Both the position numbers and the translations under genes were made by a program. A DNA stretch of 64,000 nucleotides from the NCBI GenBank assembly GCA_028818695.1, contig JAPPNK010000029.1:286049-350048 (forward strand), given 5' to 3'. Of the stretch, positions 52,445 through 61,166 are shown in pieces; the stretch's first letter is position 1; every line of letters starts with the position of its first letter. This stretch comes from Candidatus Poribacteria bacterium (GTDB lineage: Bacteria > Poribacteria > WGA-4E > GCA-2687025). The notes under the pieces are model-generated. The model was given only the letters and a program-made list of their open reading frames with translations, was not told the DNA's origin and did no database searches.

Positions 52445-53587
52445 TCAGCCTCTTTCCGCCGTTTTCACGCCCGACGCTTTCTTTTGCGCCCGACGCCGCG
52501 CATACAGCATGCCGACCGTCGTCGCGGCGCCAACGACGAGGAGCATGATGAACTCTTCTATGCCGAACTTATAGATTGCCGCAATTTTCGCCACATGAGC
52601 GTCGTATGCGTCGGTCAGATGTTCGCTGGCCCACGACAGCGATTCTGACATACGCTCCTCTTTATCGAGATGCAACCAGACATAAAATAACAATGAGGAC
52701 GCCAGCCCGTACACAAATGGACGGACAACGCCGTATGGAAACCCTTTTTCTATCCGCTCTGCAGGTTGTTGATCGTAGGCGCGCCACATGTCGTATCCGG
52801 CCGTTGCGCACCATATGCTGAACAACAGCGAACCTGCCGCAAGCAGGCGAAAATCGTATGCGCCTACGCTCAACAGCTCAAAAAGACCCGAAACGCCAAA
52901 TACAGCCATGCAGAAGAAAAAGACGATGAAGCCGCAGCAAAGGCGGTTTCGTTTTGCTAGGCTATTCATCTTCTCATACGCGGGTCGGAGCGCTCTCAAA
53001 TAAAAGCGGTAGGCAAGCTTCTCCACCCGTCCCATTCCGCTTTCGTCTGTTTCAGCCTCCGGCGGCAACAACCCGCGCTTGACAGCTTTCTCCACCGCCG
53101 CTGACCGGGCGGCGTACATAAACGAAGCGGTCAGATACGGAGCCATCAATATAGAAGGCATGGAGCAAATGTTGAGTAACGTCGCTCCGTTAAAACCGGA
53201 AAACAAGCCGACAGGGTCAGACGACATCGTTTCAACGAGAGCGCGACAGCAGAAAAACCACATGAACGACGCGGCGCCATGCGCCAAAGGACGTAATAAT
53301 CCATACGGAACAGGATTGTCCAACTCGGCGATCTCTTCCGCCTTCGATTCATCGAAGTACTTTACACACTCAAAAAAATCTCTAACGACGAACCCTGCCC
53401 AAAGCGATGAGCAGAGCGACAAAAGAGCAAGAGACGTCGCGCTTGCCTCGCTGATCAGATCAAGCCCGACCCATTTTAGAACGGAATAGACGCCGTAAAA
53501 CATGAAGAAGCCGAACAGCATGGAGCCAGCTCTGGTCTGGCGCAGACGGCGCTGCGCGCCAAAGAAACCGCTGAAAGTACTGGCCAT
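52445..53587 (-). CDS. Unknown membrane protein inserted between nuoJ and nuoK
   Basis: 380 residues, about eight TM helices, no family recognised. The two halves look duplicated: VPYGLLRPLAHGAASFMWFF (about 95) against FPYGVVRPFVYGLASSLLFYVW (about 290). Each is preceded by two hydrophobic helices and an acidic amphipathic stretch. A basic tail (YARRRAQKKASG) ends it. It is co-directional with close spacing to both neighbours, so it is co-transcribed with complex I. It might be an accessory or assembly factor; nothing in the sequence proves that. Confidence 0.7.
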   Translation of the reverse strand: MASTFSGFFGAQRRLRQTRAGSMLFGFFMFYGVYSVLKWVGLDLISEASATSLALLSLCSSLWAGFVVRDFFECVKYFDESKAEEIAELDNPVPYGLLRPLAHGAASFMWFFCCRALVETMSSDPVGLFSGFNGATLLNICSMPSILMAPYLTASFMYAARSAAVEKAVKRGLLPPEAETDESGMGRVEKLAYRFYLRALRPAYEKMNSLAKRNRLCCGFIVFFFCMAVFGVSGLFELLSVGAYDFRLLAAGSLLFSIWCATAGYDMWRAYDQQPAERIEKGFPYGVVRPFVYGLASSLLFYVWLHLDKEERMSESLSWASEHLTDAYDAHVAKIAAIYKFGIEEFIMLLVVGAATTVGMLYARRRAQKKASGVKTAERG

Positions 53588-53614
53588 TGCTCTACGCTCC
53601 TTCCCCCGCCCGCC

Positions 53615-54586
53615 TCATGCTTCGATCTCCTTGCGTGACACAACCGCCGCTCCAATCAGCGCGACCAGCAGGATAATCCCCGCCACCTCAAACGGCAGCA
53701 GAAACTCGCCCATCATGACCGCGTCGCCCAGACCGGTCGATGTCTTCAGATCGCTCACAGGCTCAATGCCGAACCGCTCCGCCAGTTCCTCCCGCGCTCC
53801 GCCCTTCAAACCCGTAATGACCAGCAGCGCAGGCCGGCGATGCGTCGGCTTATCGAAACCTTCAGGCGTCCGTTCTGCGACATCCTTCGCGATTAGGTCT
53901 GCCTGCTCCTGCGAGATCTCCGCGCTGTTCGCCTCGTCCAGCAAGGACGCGACCCGACGCTCCGCAATCACCAGATGCCGGCGCGGATTCACAGGCGATG
54001 GCTGCGACTTCACCACATACACCCGCTCCGTTTTCAAGCGGGTCAACGACCGCTCCACCAGATCCGACAGCTCCCGCGTCGGCAGAACATCGCGCTCCGC
54101 CCCTTCCGATTCGACAAATTCAAACGCGAGGCGCGGATGGATCGTCTGCGTTTGAACGCCGCTGTACGCTTCCTCCGCTGCCGCAACCGCGTCGATCTGC
54201 GCCTTCAGACCGCCGCTCTCGTCTTCAGCAATCAAAATCTGCTTCCACGGGTCCGCCGCCACCGACGCATAGATCAGCAAGCCGAGCAGAATCAGCCCGA
54301 CCAGCCCCGCCGGCAGCAGCTGCCCAACCGGCGCGCGCAGCTTCATGACGAGCGAACCGCTTGTCATCATGACGCCGAACAGGACGAGAACCAGAATGCC
54401 GCCGACATATACAAGCAGCTGGATCGCCGCCAAGAAACCGGCGTCCAAAAATACATAGAACGCCGAGACGCAGAACAGCGCGCCCATCAGGGCAAAGGCG
54501 GAATGAACGACGTTGCGCGTCGTCACCACAATGAACGCCGAGACGAGAGCCAACGCCGCAAACAGATAAAAGAGGACAACCGACAT
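53615..54586 (-). CDS. nuoJ: NADH-quinone oxidoreductase subunit J with large inserted loop
   Basis: 323 residues instead of the usual 160-200. Helices 1-4 (residues 5-110) are standard, including NVVHSAFALMGALFCVSAFYVFL and AAIQLLVYVGGILVLVLFGVMMT. The last helix (about 295-315, VAGIILLVALIGAAVVSRK) is also normal. Between them sits a charged, soluble stretch of about 180 residues (112-290), roughly 140-150 more than expected. It has no motif I know and is on the side where the helix 4-5 loop lies. No frameshift is apparent. Confidence 0.92.
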   Translation of the reverse strand: MSVVLFYLFAALALVSAFIVVTTRNVVHSAFALMGALFCVSAFYVFLDAGFLAAIQLLVYVGGILVLVLFGVMMTSGSLVMKLRAPVGQLLPAGLVGLILLGLLIYASVAADPWKQILIAEDESGGLKAQIDAVAAAEEAYSGVQTQTIHPRLAFEFVESEGAERDVLPTRELSDLVERSLTRLKTERVYVVKSQPSPVNPRRHLVIAERRVASLLDEANSAEISQEQADLIAKDVAERTPEGFDKPTHRRPALLVITGLKGGAREELAERFGIEPVSDLKTSTGLGDAVMMGEFLLPFEVAGIILLVALIGAAVVSRKEIEA

Positions 54587-54634
54587 CGCTTTAAGCCGCG
54601 CCTCCCCGAGTTATGTGATACGTTAGCGTTTGTC

Positions 54635-55543
54635 TCATTCCCTATCTTCCGTTTCTTCCGAAATTCGAATTATGGTGCCTCTATATTCGAAATACTTACC
54701 CGGTAAGTTGGTGATCGAAAAAATGAGAGCGTTCTCCCCTAATTCGCCCGCTCTTTTTCTCATGGCATTCAGTACGCGCGTTTTGCCGCCGTTTCTGCCA
54801 ATCAGAACCCCAATTTTTACATGCTTAGGAATATCGGCGTCCAATTGGAAGACGACCACACTTTCTGGCGGAACTGGATTTACGTTCTGCCCTTTTGCTA
54901 TCAGATCTACCGCTTGGTTGAGCGCCGCCCATGCGATGTCCCGCTCTGCGACCGCCGTTAAGCGTACAGCCCATTCCCTCGGAGCCGCTTGCTGCAACAC
55001 ATTCACTGCGGCGCTCAACGCTGTATTCGCTGAGTTCAGCGCAACGTCTGCCGCCGCTACAGATTCGGGCGAGAATCTAGCCGCCTCCGCTTTCTCGGCT
55101 TCGGCTTTTGCTTTGGCAGCGATTGGGGCAGACAGCAGCGCCAAAATGCCCAACTCGACGATATTCCAATCCTTGTGCGCCAACTCCTGCTGTACCTGCT
55201 GCAGCGCTAGATTCGTCCGTATTTCCCGTAATTTCGCATAACCAGCCGCCGCCTCCAATCGATACAGGTCTATCGTCCCTTCGGCAGCGCGCTTTGCCGC
55301 CTCCGATGCAAATTCCCAATTTAAAGCCTCATTCGGCGCCGCTTGATGAAGCGCGTCCTCGGTTGCCAGGACAATCGCTTCAGTTTTCTCGTACGCCTCC
55401 CGCTCCGCCTTCGCCTGTTTCATCAACTCCAGCCGATTAATCTCCGTCAGGTCGGACAAGACTATAGGGGTAGCGCACCCCGACAGCATACTGGCGAACA
55501 TGGCGGCGCAAAACGCTGTCAGCACAAATCTTCCCGCTCTCAT
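54635..55543 (-). CDS. Lipoprotein between nuoH and nuoJ (usual nuoI position)
   Basis: 302 residues. Start at 55543 with lipobox MLSGC (Cys near 23). The mature part is almost all helical, Ala/Glu-rich (EINRLELMKQAKAEREAYEKTEAIVLATEDALHQ; AAKAKAEAEKAEAARF), probably coiled coil. One hydrophobic segment lies near 140-155. A small C-terminal domain follows (KHVKIGVLIGRNGGKTRVLNAM). It has no cysteine motifs and is therefore not NuoI. It occupies the place where nuoI normally stands. Function unknown. Confidence 0.7.
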   Translation of the reverse strand: MRAGRFVLTAFCAAMFASMLSGCATPIVLSDLTEINRLELMKQAKAEREAYEKTEAIVLATEDALHQAAPNEALNWEFASEAAKRAAEGTIDLYRLEAAAGYAKLREIRTNLALQQVQQELAHKDWNIVELGILALLSAPIAAKAKAEAEKAEAARFSPESVAAADVALNSANTALSAAVNVLQQAAPREWAVRLTAVAERDIAWAALNQAVDLIAKGQNVNPVPPESVVVFQLDADIPKHVKIGVLIGRNGGKTRVLNAMRKRAGELGENALIFSITNLPGKYFEYRGTIIRISEETEDRE

Positions 55544-55619
55544 GCCCGATTCCCTAGCGCGGATTTGCCGCTCATGTGAGACCTTATATAAAGCATATGA
55601 GGCGCGATACGCTTTCCCT

Positions 55620-56846
55620 TCATGACGGCCGGCGCACAGGTTCCGTCCCCCAGCGCGCAAACCATCCCAGGAGCGCCAAGACGAACGGAAACGCGATCCA
55701 TGAAACCGCTTCGGCGCTGAGAAACATCCCGCCCAGCTGCGCGCCGATCTCTTCGCGTTCCAGCAGAGCCAGAACGCCTGCGCCGAGTATGTTCACAAAC
55801 GAGATTGGCAAAAAGTATTTCCAGCAAAGCGACATGAGCTGGTCGACGCGCACGCGCGGAAGCGTCCAGCGGAGCCACATCATGATAAACACCAGAAACA
55901 TCGTCTTGCCCAAGAACCAGACGACGCCGGGAACCCCGCTCAAAAATGGAAACGGAGCCGCCCAGCCGCCCATAAACAACGTCGCGCAAATGGCGGACAC
56001 AATAAAGGCGTTCGCATATTCCGCCAAGAAGAAGTAGGCGAAGCGAATGCCGCTATACTCCGTATGGTAGCCCGCCACAATCTCCGACTCCGCCTCCGGC
56101 AGATCGAACGGCGTTCGGTTCACCTCCGCGACCGCCGAGAGGAAATAGATGAACGCGCCGATGAACAGGAACGGATGGCGGAACATATACCAGGCATGGA
56201 TTCCGTCCGCCTGATCCATCACCAGATGCTGCATGTTCAATGTGCCGGTCGCCATGACGATCATCAGCACCGCGAGGCCGAGCGGTATCTCGTAGCTGAC
56301 AATCTGCGCCGCCGCCCGCAGCGCGCCAAACAGCGAGTACTTGCTGTTAGACGCCCAGCCCGCCATGATGATGCCCAGCACAATGAGCGACGAAATCGCC
56401 AGATAAAGAAACAGTCCGAGGTCCATGTTGCCGATGACGGTCGACTGAAACGGGGGAATCACCGCCACGACCGCAAACGACGCGGCAAACACCACATACG
56501 GAGCCAGCCGAAACAGCTTCCTGTCGGACGACGGAGGCACCATGTCCTCTTTAAAGAGAAGCTTGATGCCGTCCGCCAGCGTCACAAGCAGACCCCATGG
56601 CCCGACGCGCGTCGGTCCCAGCCGGTTCTGAAAATAGGCGGACACCTTCCGCTCCATCAGCACCAGCACAATCGGAATACCCGCCACAACCGTGACGGCG
56701 ATGACCGCGATGACAACCAGCGTCAACAGAATGACCGTTTCAAGCGGCAAACCCGCCGGCCATGCGCCGCCCAGGTTCAGCGTCTCGGTCGCCTCCGCGG
56801 CGGTCGCCCGTATCTGCTCCGCCGCCGTTTCTATCGGATGCTTCAT
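55620..56846 (-). CDS. nuoH: NADH-quinone oxidoreductase subunit H
   Basis: 408 residues, quinone-site membrane subunit. Typical segments: LMERKVSAYFQNRLGPTRVGPWGLLVTLADGIKLLFKED, SKYSLFGALRAAAQIVSYEIPLGL, EVNRTPFDLPEAESEIVAGYHTEYSGIRFA, WLRWTLPRVRVDQLM. It has an N-terminal extension of about 30 hydrophilic residues compared with common forms (about 330-350). It lies 15 bp after nuoD. NuoI is not the next gene. Confidence 0.96.
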   Translation of the reverse strand: MKHPIETAAEQIRATAAEATETLNLGGAWPAGLPLETVILLTLVVIAVIAVTVVAGIPIVLVLMERKVSAYFQNRLGPTRVGPWGLLVTLADGIKLLFKEDMVPPSSDRKLFRLAPYVVFAASFAVVAVIPPFQSTVIGNMDLGLFLYLAISSLIVLGIIMAGWASNSKYSLFGALRAAAQIVSYEIPLGLAVLMIVMATGTLNMQHLVMDQADGIHAWYMFRHPFLFIGAFIYFLSAVAEVNRTPFDLPEAESEIVAGYHTEYSGIRFAYFFLAEYANAFIVSAICATLFMGGWAAPFPFLSGVPGVVWFLGKTMFLVFIMMWLRWTLPRVRVDQLMSLCWKYFLPISFVNILGAGVLALLEREEIGAQLGGMFLSAEAVSWIAFPFVLALLGWFARWGTEPVRRPS

Positions 56847-56861
56847 GCCCGCTCCGTCTCT

Positions 56862-58010
56862 CTACCGATCGATCTCGCCCATCACAATATCGATGCTGCC
56901 GATGATCGCGATGATGTCCGCCACCAGCAAGCCTCGGCTCAACTCCCGCATTGCGCTCAACGCCGTGAAACAGGGGGAGCGCACCTTGACGCGCGACGGA
57001 ACGTTCGTGCCGTCGCTTTGAATGTAATATCCCAGATCGCCGCGCGGCGTCTCCGTACGAAAATACACCTCTCCGACCGGCGGGCGCAACTTCGCGCTCA
57101 CCTTCGCGGCGTAGTTCGGATCGTCCAGCAGCCCCTTCTCTTCCATCTGATCCAGCGCCTGACGGACGATGCGGACGCTTTCCCGCATTTCGTCCATGCG
57201 CACCTTGTACCGGTCCCAGCAGTCGCCTATTTCTCCGACGGGAACCTCAAAGTCGAACCGGTCGTAGATCGAATACGGCTCATCCTTGCGCAGGTCCCAC
57301 TTCATGCCCGATCCGCGCAGGTTCGGTCCCGTCCATCCATATTGAATCGCCTTGTCAATCGACATGACAGCGACGCCTTTGGTGCGTTCCAGGAAAATCT
57401 TGTTATTCGTCAGGAGCGTGTTGTAGGAATCGATATTTTTTTCAAATTTAGACAGAAAACGGCGCAGTTTATGGTGAAAATCGGGCGTCAAGTCGCGCGA
57501 CACCCCGCCAAAGCGGATGTAGTTATACAGCAGCCGCGCTCCGCAGATGTCCTCAAACAGCCCCAGAATCGTCTCGCGGTCCCGAAAGGCGTATAAAAAC
57601 GGCGTCAAAGCCCCGATGTCCATCCCGTATGTCCCGAACGCGAGAAGATGGCTCGCAATGCGGTTCATCTCGCACACAACGACGCGGATATACTGCGCCT
57701 TTTCGGGTATGCTGATCGGCTTGCCGCCCAGCTCCATCAGCTTCTCAACCGCCAGCACAAAACCGAGCTCGTTGTTCATCGCCGCGATGTAGTCCATCCG
57801 GTCGGTGTACGGGATGATCTGAAAATACGGCAGGCTCTCCGCATGCTTCTCAAAATTGCGGTGCAGATACCCGATATGCGGGATCGCCTCTTCGACAACC
57901 TCGCCGTCCGTTTTCAGCTCAAGGCGCAGGACGCCATGCGTGCTTGGGTGCTGCGGACCCATGCTGAGGACCATCTCGTCGGTGCGCAGCGCTTTCGTCG
58001 GAGCCGCCAT
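56862..58010 (-). CDS. nuoD: NADH-quinone oxidoreductase subunit D (49 kDa)
   Basis: 382 residues, peripheral quinone-binding subunit. SMGPQHPSTHGVLRLELKTDGE and IPHIGYLHRNFEKHAE at the N-terminus, RMDYIAAMNNELGF in the middle, and SDGTNVPSRVKVRSPCFTAL near the end are family marks. Not fused with NuoC. Its ATG shares one base with the stop of nuoC (TGATG). Confidence 0.97.
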   Translation of the reverse strand: MAAPTKALRTDEMVLSMGPQHPSTHGVLRLELKTDGEVVEEAIPHIGYLHRNFEKHAESLPYFQIIPYTDRMDYIAAMNNELGFVLAVEKLMELGGKPISIPEKAQYIRVVVCEMNRIASHLLAFGTYGMDIGALTPFLYAFRDRETILGLFEDICGARLLYNYIRFGGVSRDLTPDFHHKLRRFLSKFEKNIDSYNTLLTNNKIFLERTKGVAVMSIDKAIQYGWTGPNLRGSGMKWDLRKDEPYSIYDRFDFEVPVGEIGDCWDRYKVRMDEMRESVRIVRQALDQMEEKGLLDDPNYAAKVSAKLRPPVGEVYFRTETPRGDLGYYIQSDGTNVPSRVKVRSPCFTALSAMRELSRGLLVADIIAIIGSIDIVMGEIDR

Positions 58011-58522
58011 CAGTACGGTACCTTCATGCCTTTGTAGTATTCCTGAACGACATAATCTTTACGAAGCGGATGCCCCTCCCAATCCTCTGGAAGAAGCAGC
58101 GGGCGCGGATCGCTATGCCCCTCAAACGCGATTCCCATCAGCTCCCCCGCTTCCCGCTCATGCCAGTTCGCCGTCTTCCAGACGTTCTCGACCGTCGGAA
58201 TAGAAGGCTCCGCGCGCGGAACATCCGCCCGAAGCGCGATCTGATGCCGATGCGTCATCGAATGCAGGTGGTAAAGCGCCGTCAGACGCTCTCCGTTGTC
58301 GACGGCGCCGAGCGACATGAGCGAATCGAACCGCAGCGATTCTTCGTCTCGGCAGACCAGCGCCGCCTCGGCGATCAGGTCCGCCCTGACGACAATCTGC
58401 GGCGGATCGTACACCGTCATCCCCTCCTCGTCCGATTCCAGCAGCTCTAAGACCGCTTCCTCGCCCAGACGCCCGCTCAATATGTTTTTGATTTCCTCTG
58501 CCGTCACAGCCGCCTCTTTCAA
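58010..58522 (-). CDS. nuoC: NADH-quinone oxidoreductase subunit C (30 kDa)
   Basis: 170 residues. Core motif: [45 protein letters not shown], with WxERExxDxxGixFxGHPxxxRil-like spacing. Ends YYKGMKVPY. It overlaps nuoB by ATGA (58519-58522). Confidence 0.96.
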   Translation of the reverse strand: MKEAAVTAEEIKNILSGRLGEEAVLELLESDEEGMTVYDPPQIVVRADLIAEAALVCRDEESLRFDSLMSLGAVDNGERLTALYHLHSMTHRHQIALRADVPRAEPSIPTVENVWKTANWHEREAGELMGIAFEGHSDPRPLLLPEDWEGHPLRKDYVVQEYYKGMKVPY

Positions 58523-59007
58523 GCTTTCCGCGCGATGGTCGTACTTTTGATCTTTTCCTGCAATTTCAACAGCCCCTCCAGCACCGCCTCTGGGCGCGGA
58601 GGGCAGCCCGGCACATACACATCCACCGGGATGATGCGGTCGACGCCTTTCAACACGGAGTAGCCGTGGTTCCAGTACGGACCGCCGCTCGTCGCGCAGC
58701 TGCCCATCGAGATGACATATTTCGGCTCCGGCATCTGCTCGTAAAGCCGCTTGACGCGCAGCGCCATCTTGATGGTGACCGTCCCCGACACGATCATGAG
58801 GTCCGACTGCCTCGGCGTCGCTCTCGGCACGCCGGCGCCGAACCGGTCAAGGTCGTTGTGCGAAGCCGCCGTCGCCATGAATTCAATGGCGCAGCAGGCT
58901 AAGCCGAACGTCATCGGCCATAGAGACGACTTGCGCGCCCAGTTCACCAGCGAATCGACGCTCGTCACAATCACATTCTTGTCGAACTGGTCCTGTAAAA
59001 TCCGCAT
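58519..59007 (-). CDS. nuoB: NADH-quinone oxidoreductase subunit B (20 kDa, cluster N2)
   Basis: 162 residues. Ligands for [4Fe-4S] N2 are all present: C38 and C39 ([11 protein letters not shown]), C104 ([12 protein letters not shown]) and C135 ([12 protein letters not shown]). Full-length. It lies 21 bp after nuoA. The intact N2 site shows that the quinone-reducing module is functional. Confidence 0.97.
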   Translation of the reverse strand: MRILQDQFDKNVIVTSVDSLVNWARKSSLWPMTFGLACCAIEFMATAASHNDLDRFGAGVPRATPRQSDLMIVSGTVTIKMALRVKRLYEQMPEPKYVISMGSCATSGGPYWNHGYSVLKGVDRIIPVDVYVPGCPPRPEAVLEGLLKLQEKIKSTTIARKA

Positions 59008-59028
59008 TGACGCTCCCTTCTAACCGGT

Positions 59029-59448
59029 CTAATCGGCCGCTTCCAGCAATGAAGCCTCTTCGTCTTCGTCAGACTCCTGCGTCCGGTAGGACCGAACCCA
59101 GTCCAGATCGCCCTTCGCCCACACATACCCCAGACCGACCAGCAGGATGGAGATGAAAATGAACATCTCCACAAACGCAAGCAAGCCAATCTGCTTGAAC
59201 ACAACGCCCCACGGAAACAGAAACGCGATCTCAACATCAAACAGCAAGAAAATGAGAGCCGTCGTGTAAAAACGGATGTTGAACTTCAGACGCGCGTCGT
59301 CGACAGGGTCTTCGCCGCACTCATACGGGATCTGCTTCTCGGAGCTGTAAATCTTCGTGTGGAACAGCTTCGACATGACGTTGTTCACCAGAATAAACAA
59401 CGCCCCGACCGCCATAAACACGAAAATGTTCGCAAATTCAAACTTCAC
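59029..59448 (-). CDS. nuoA: NADH-quinone oxidoreductase subunit A
   Basis: 139 residues, three TM helices, with the conserved KQIPYECGEDPVDDARLKFNIRFYTTALIFLLFDVEIAFLFPW. The acidic tail is DEDEEASLLEAAD. GTG at 59448 is chosen because GAAAGGGATG precedes it, and because the promoter's expected start of transcription (about 59475) lies downstream of the ATG at 59478. First gene of the nuo operon; no nuoE, nuoF, nuoG or nuoI is present. Confidence 0.95.
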   Translation of the reverse strand: MKFEFANIFVFMAVGALFILVNNVMSKLFHTKIYSSEKQIPYECGEDPVDDARLKFNIRFYTTALIFLLFDVEIAFLFPWGVVFKQIGLLAFVEMFIFISILLVGLGYVWAKGDLDWVRSYRTQESDEDEEASLLEAAD

Positions 59449-59481
59449 GCCGGCATCCCTTTCAACAGCAATCCGCATAAA

Positions 59482-59510
59482 AGTATAGACAAGGACGGCT
59501 GTTCAGTCAA
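59482..59510 (-). promoter_or_regulatory. Promoter of the nuo operon
   Basis: On the minus strand: TTGACT (59505-59510), 17-bp spacer, TATACT (59482-59487). Strong sigma70-type match ahead of nuoA. Confidence 0.7.
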
Positions 59511-59560
59511 GCGTATCGACTCTCTGTTCGCTTTTCTGCTGAAGTACATCGCCCGCGCGC

Positions 59561-60493
59561 TTAGTGGTACGCCCGAAGCGGCTCCAAAGCGCGCTCCACC
59601 TCGCGCGACACATCGGGCGGAACGCGCGGGTTCAGCGGATGTCCCGACCCGCCTTCTACGTCGGCAAACCCGCTCAACCGCAGAGCCTCCGCCACAGCCG
59701 AGTAGTTGTACATGCGCCCGTCTCGAAAGCGAATCTCCTCCAGCGCGCCGACGACGCCTTCCAGCCGCAGCGCCTTCTCGAATTCGCCCGCCCGCTGCGC
59801 GTTGTTGAGCGCGTCCGCCAGCCCCGCCGCGACAAGCGCCGTCCCGGACGTATGCCCCTTCGCGCCCAGCTTCCAAGCGGCTGTGGAGTTGCGCTCCCCA
59901 ATCCCCCATATGACCAACTTATCCGGGGACAGCGCCGCCGACATCGGCTCCACCTCCGCAATGCCCGTTCCGATCTTGACGCCGATAAAATGCTCCGACC
60001 GATTCAACAGGCTAACGATCGAGTCCATGTCGCGCGCGTTGCGCATATAGATCAGGAAACGGCCGCCGTTCTGCCCATGCTTTTCGCCGAAACGCAGCAG
60101 AAATTCCGCATACCCCGCAGGGTCATAGACGCCAGCCAGCGGCATCATTAGGAACACATCCGGCGGACGCTCCAGCGCCAGCTGCGCCGACGCGGCGCGG
60201 TCCGCCGCGCCCCAACGCGGAACAATGCCCGACATGAGAACGCCTTCATCCCCGACAACCCGCCCTGTCGCCTCCATGACGCGCGTCTGCTCCTTCTCTT
60301 CCAAATGATGGATCAGGCTCGTTCCGGCGACAGCGACAACCCGCTTGAGTCCGCCGTCGAGACGGTTGCTGTTCATGAGATAGCGCACATTTTTTGCGTG
60401 CGCCTCTAAGTCAACCTCAACCCGTTCGTTGAAGGGCAGAATCGGTATCGCCGTCACTCCGCCTAGATGCCGCTTCATTTCGTCCAGTGTCAT
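59561..60493 (-). CDS. DapA/NanA-family aldolase
   Basis: 310 residues, TIM-barrel class I aldolase of the dihydrodipicolinate synthase/N-acetylneuraminate lyase superfamily. The N-terminal GVTAIPILPFNERVEVDLEAHAKNVRYL is typical. The Schiff-base lysine is in HFIGVKIGTGI, and a catalytic Tyr in FLIYMRNA. The usual GTTGE active-site loop is changed (VAVAGTSLIHHLEEKE), so it is not a true DapA; the substrate is likely a sugar acid or similar. Start at 60493 is set by GCAGGGAG. Separate from the nuo genes by the nuo promoter. Confidence 0.82.
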   Translation of the reverse strand: MTLDEMKRHLGGVTAIPILPFNERVEVDLEAHAKNVRYLMNSNRLDGGLKRVVAVAGTSLIHHLEEKEQTRVMEATGRVVGDEGVLMSGIVPRWGAADRAASAQLALERPPDVFLMMPLAGVYDPAGYAEFLLRFGEKHGQNGGRFLIYMRNARDMDSIVSLLNRSEHFIGVKIGTGIAEVEPMSAALSPDKLVIWGIGERNSTAAWKLGAKGHTSGTALVAAGLADALNNAQRAGEFEKALRLEGVVGALEEIRFRDGRMYNYSAVAEALRLSGFADVEGGSGHPLNPRVPPDVSREVERALEPLRAYH

Positions 60494-60567
60494 CGCCGCT
60501 CCCTGCTTGCGTTGGCGCTTTTCAGCCGTTTCGCCATTATACATGAATGCGCCCGCGCGCGCTCCTC

Positions 60568-60596
60568 TTCCGCCGGCGGTCAAAATAGCGTAAGAT
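60568..60596 (+). promoter_or_regulatory. Promoter, probably giving a leaderless transcript
   Basis: TTCCGC (60568-60573), 17-bp spacer, TAAGAT (60591-60596). The ATG at 60603 begins 6 bp after the -10 and has no Shine-Dalgarno. Confidence 0.4.
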
Positions 60597-60602
60597 GTTT
60601 AT

Positions 60603-61166
60603 ATGAAACGCGCGTTATGGATACTCATCGCCGCGGCGGCGCTCGGATGCGGTTCAGAAAAAAAGGCGGCGGAACGGTACGAAGACGCCCTCCGCCTAGC
60701 TGAAAATGGACAAAACGCCGAAGCGGTTGACGCCCTGCGTCAAACGTTAAAACGGCGCCCCGAACACTCAGCCGCCAACGACCGGCTAGGGCGACTCTAC
60801 CTAGAGGCGGGCGATTCGGCAAACGCCGCCGCGCATTTAAAACGCGCCGCCGGCGACGAAGCCTACGCCGACCGGCATCTCGCGCTCCGACACCTCGGAG
60901 ACGCTCTCGCCGCCGAGGGACAGCTCAACGAAGCCTACGCCGCGCTCACAAAATCGATCGCGCTGCGCGAATCGGGCGCGGCGTTTTACAGCCTCGCGCG
61001 CGTCTTCGCGCAAGCGAACGACATGGACGGAGCCGCCATGGCGCTGAACGAAGCTGTGCGCTTAGATCCGACGCGCCTCGCCGATCTTTTCAAAGACCCC
61101 GCCTTCCAACGCTTCCGCGCCTCGCCTTCGGCTGCCGACCTCGTCAAGGAAGCGGACGCCCCATGA
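60603..61166 (+). CDS. TPR-repeat lipoprotein
   Basis: 187 residues. Lipobox ALGC (Cys 16). Then about four TPR units (RYEDALRLAENGQNAEAVDALRQTLKRRPEHSAANDRLGRLYLEAGD; NEAYAALTKSIALRESGAAFYSLARVFAQAND), ending in a half-repeat. Likely an envelope scaffold. It overlaps nadC by ATGA (61163-61166), an odd functional pairing. Possible leaderless mRNA. Confidence 0.82.
   Translation: MKRALWILIAAAALGCGSEKKAAERYEDALRLAENGQNAEAVDALRQTLKRRPEHSAANDRLGRLYLEAGDSANAAAHLKRAAGDEAYADRHLALRHLGDALAAEGQLNEAYAALTKSIALRESGAAFYSLARVFAQANDMDGAAMALNEAVRLDPTRLADLFKDPAFQRFRASPSAADLVKEADAP

Noticed and set aside
56064..57596. 510-residue plus-strand ORF
   Set aside because: Antisense to nuoH and nuoD, Arg/His-rich with no domain.
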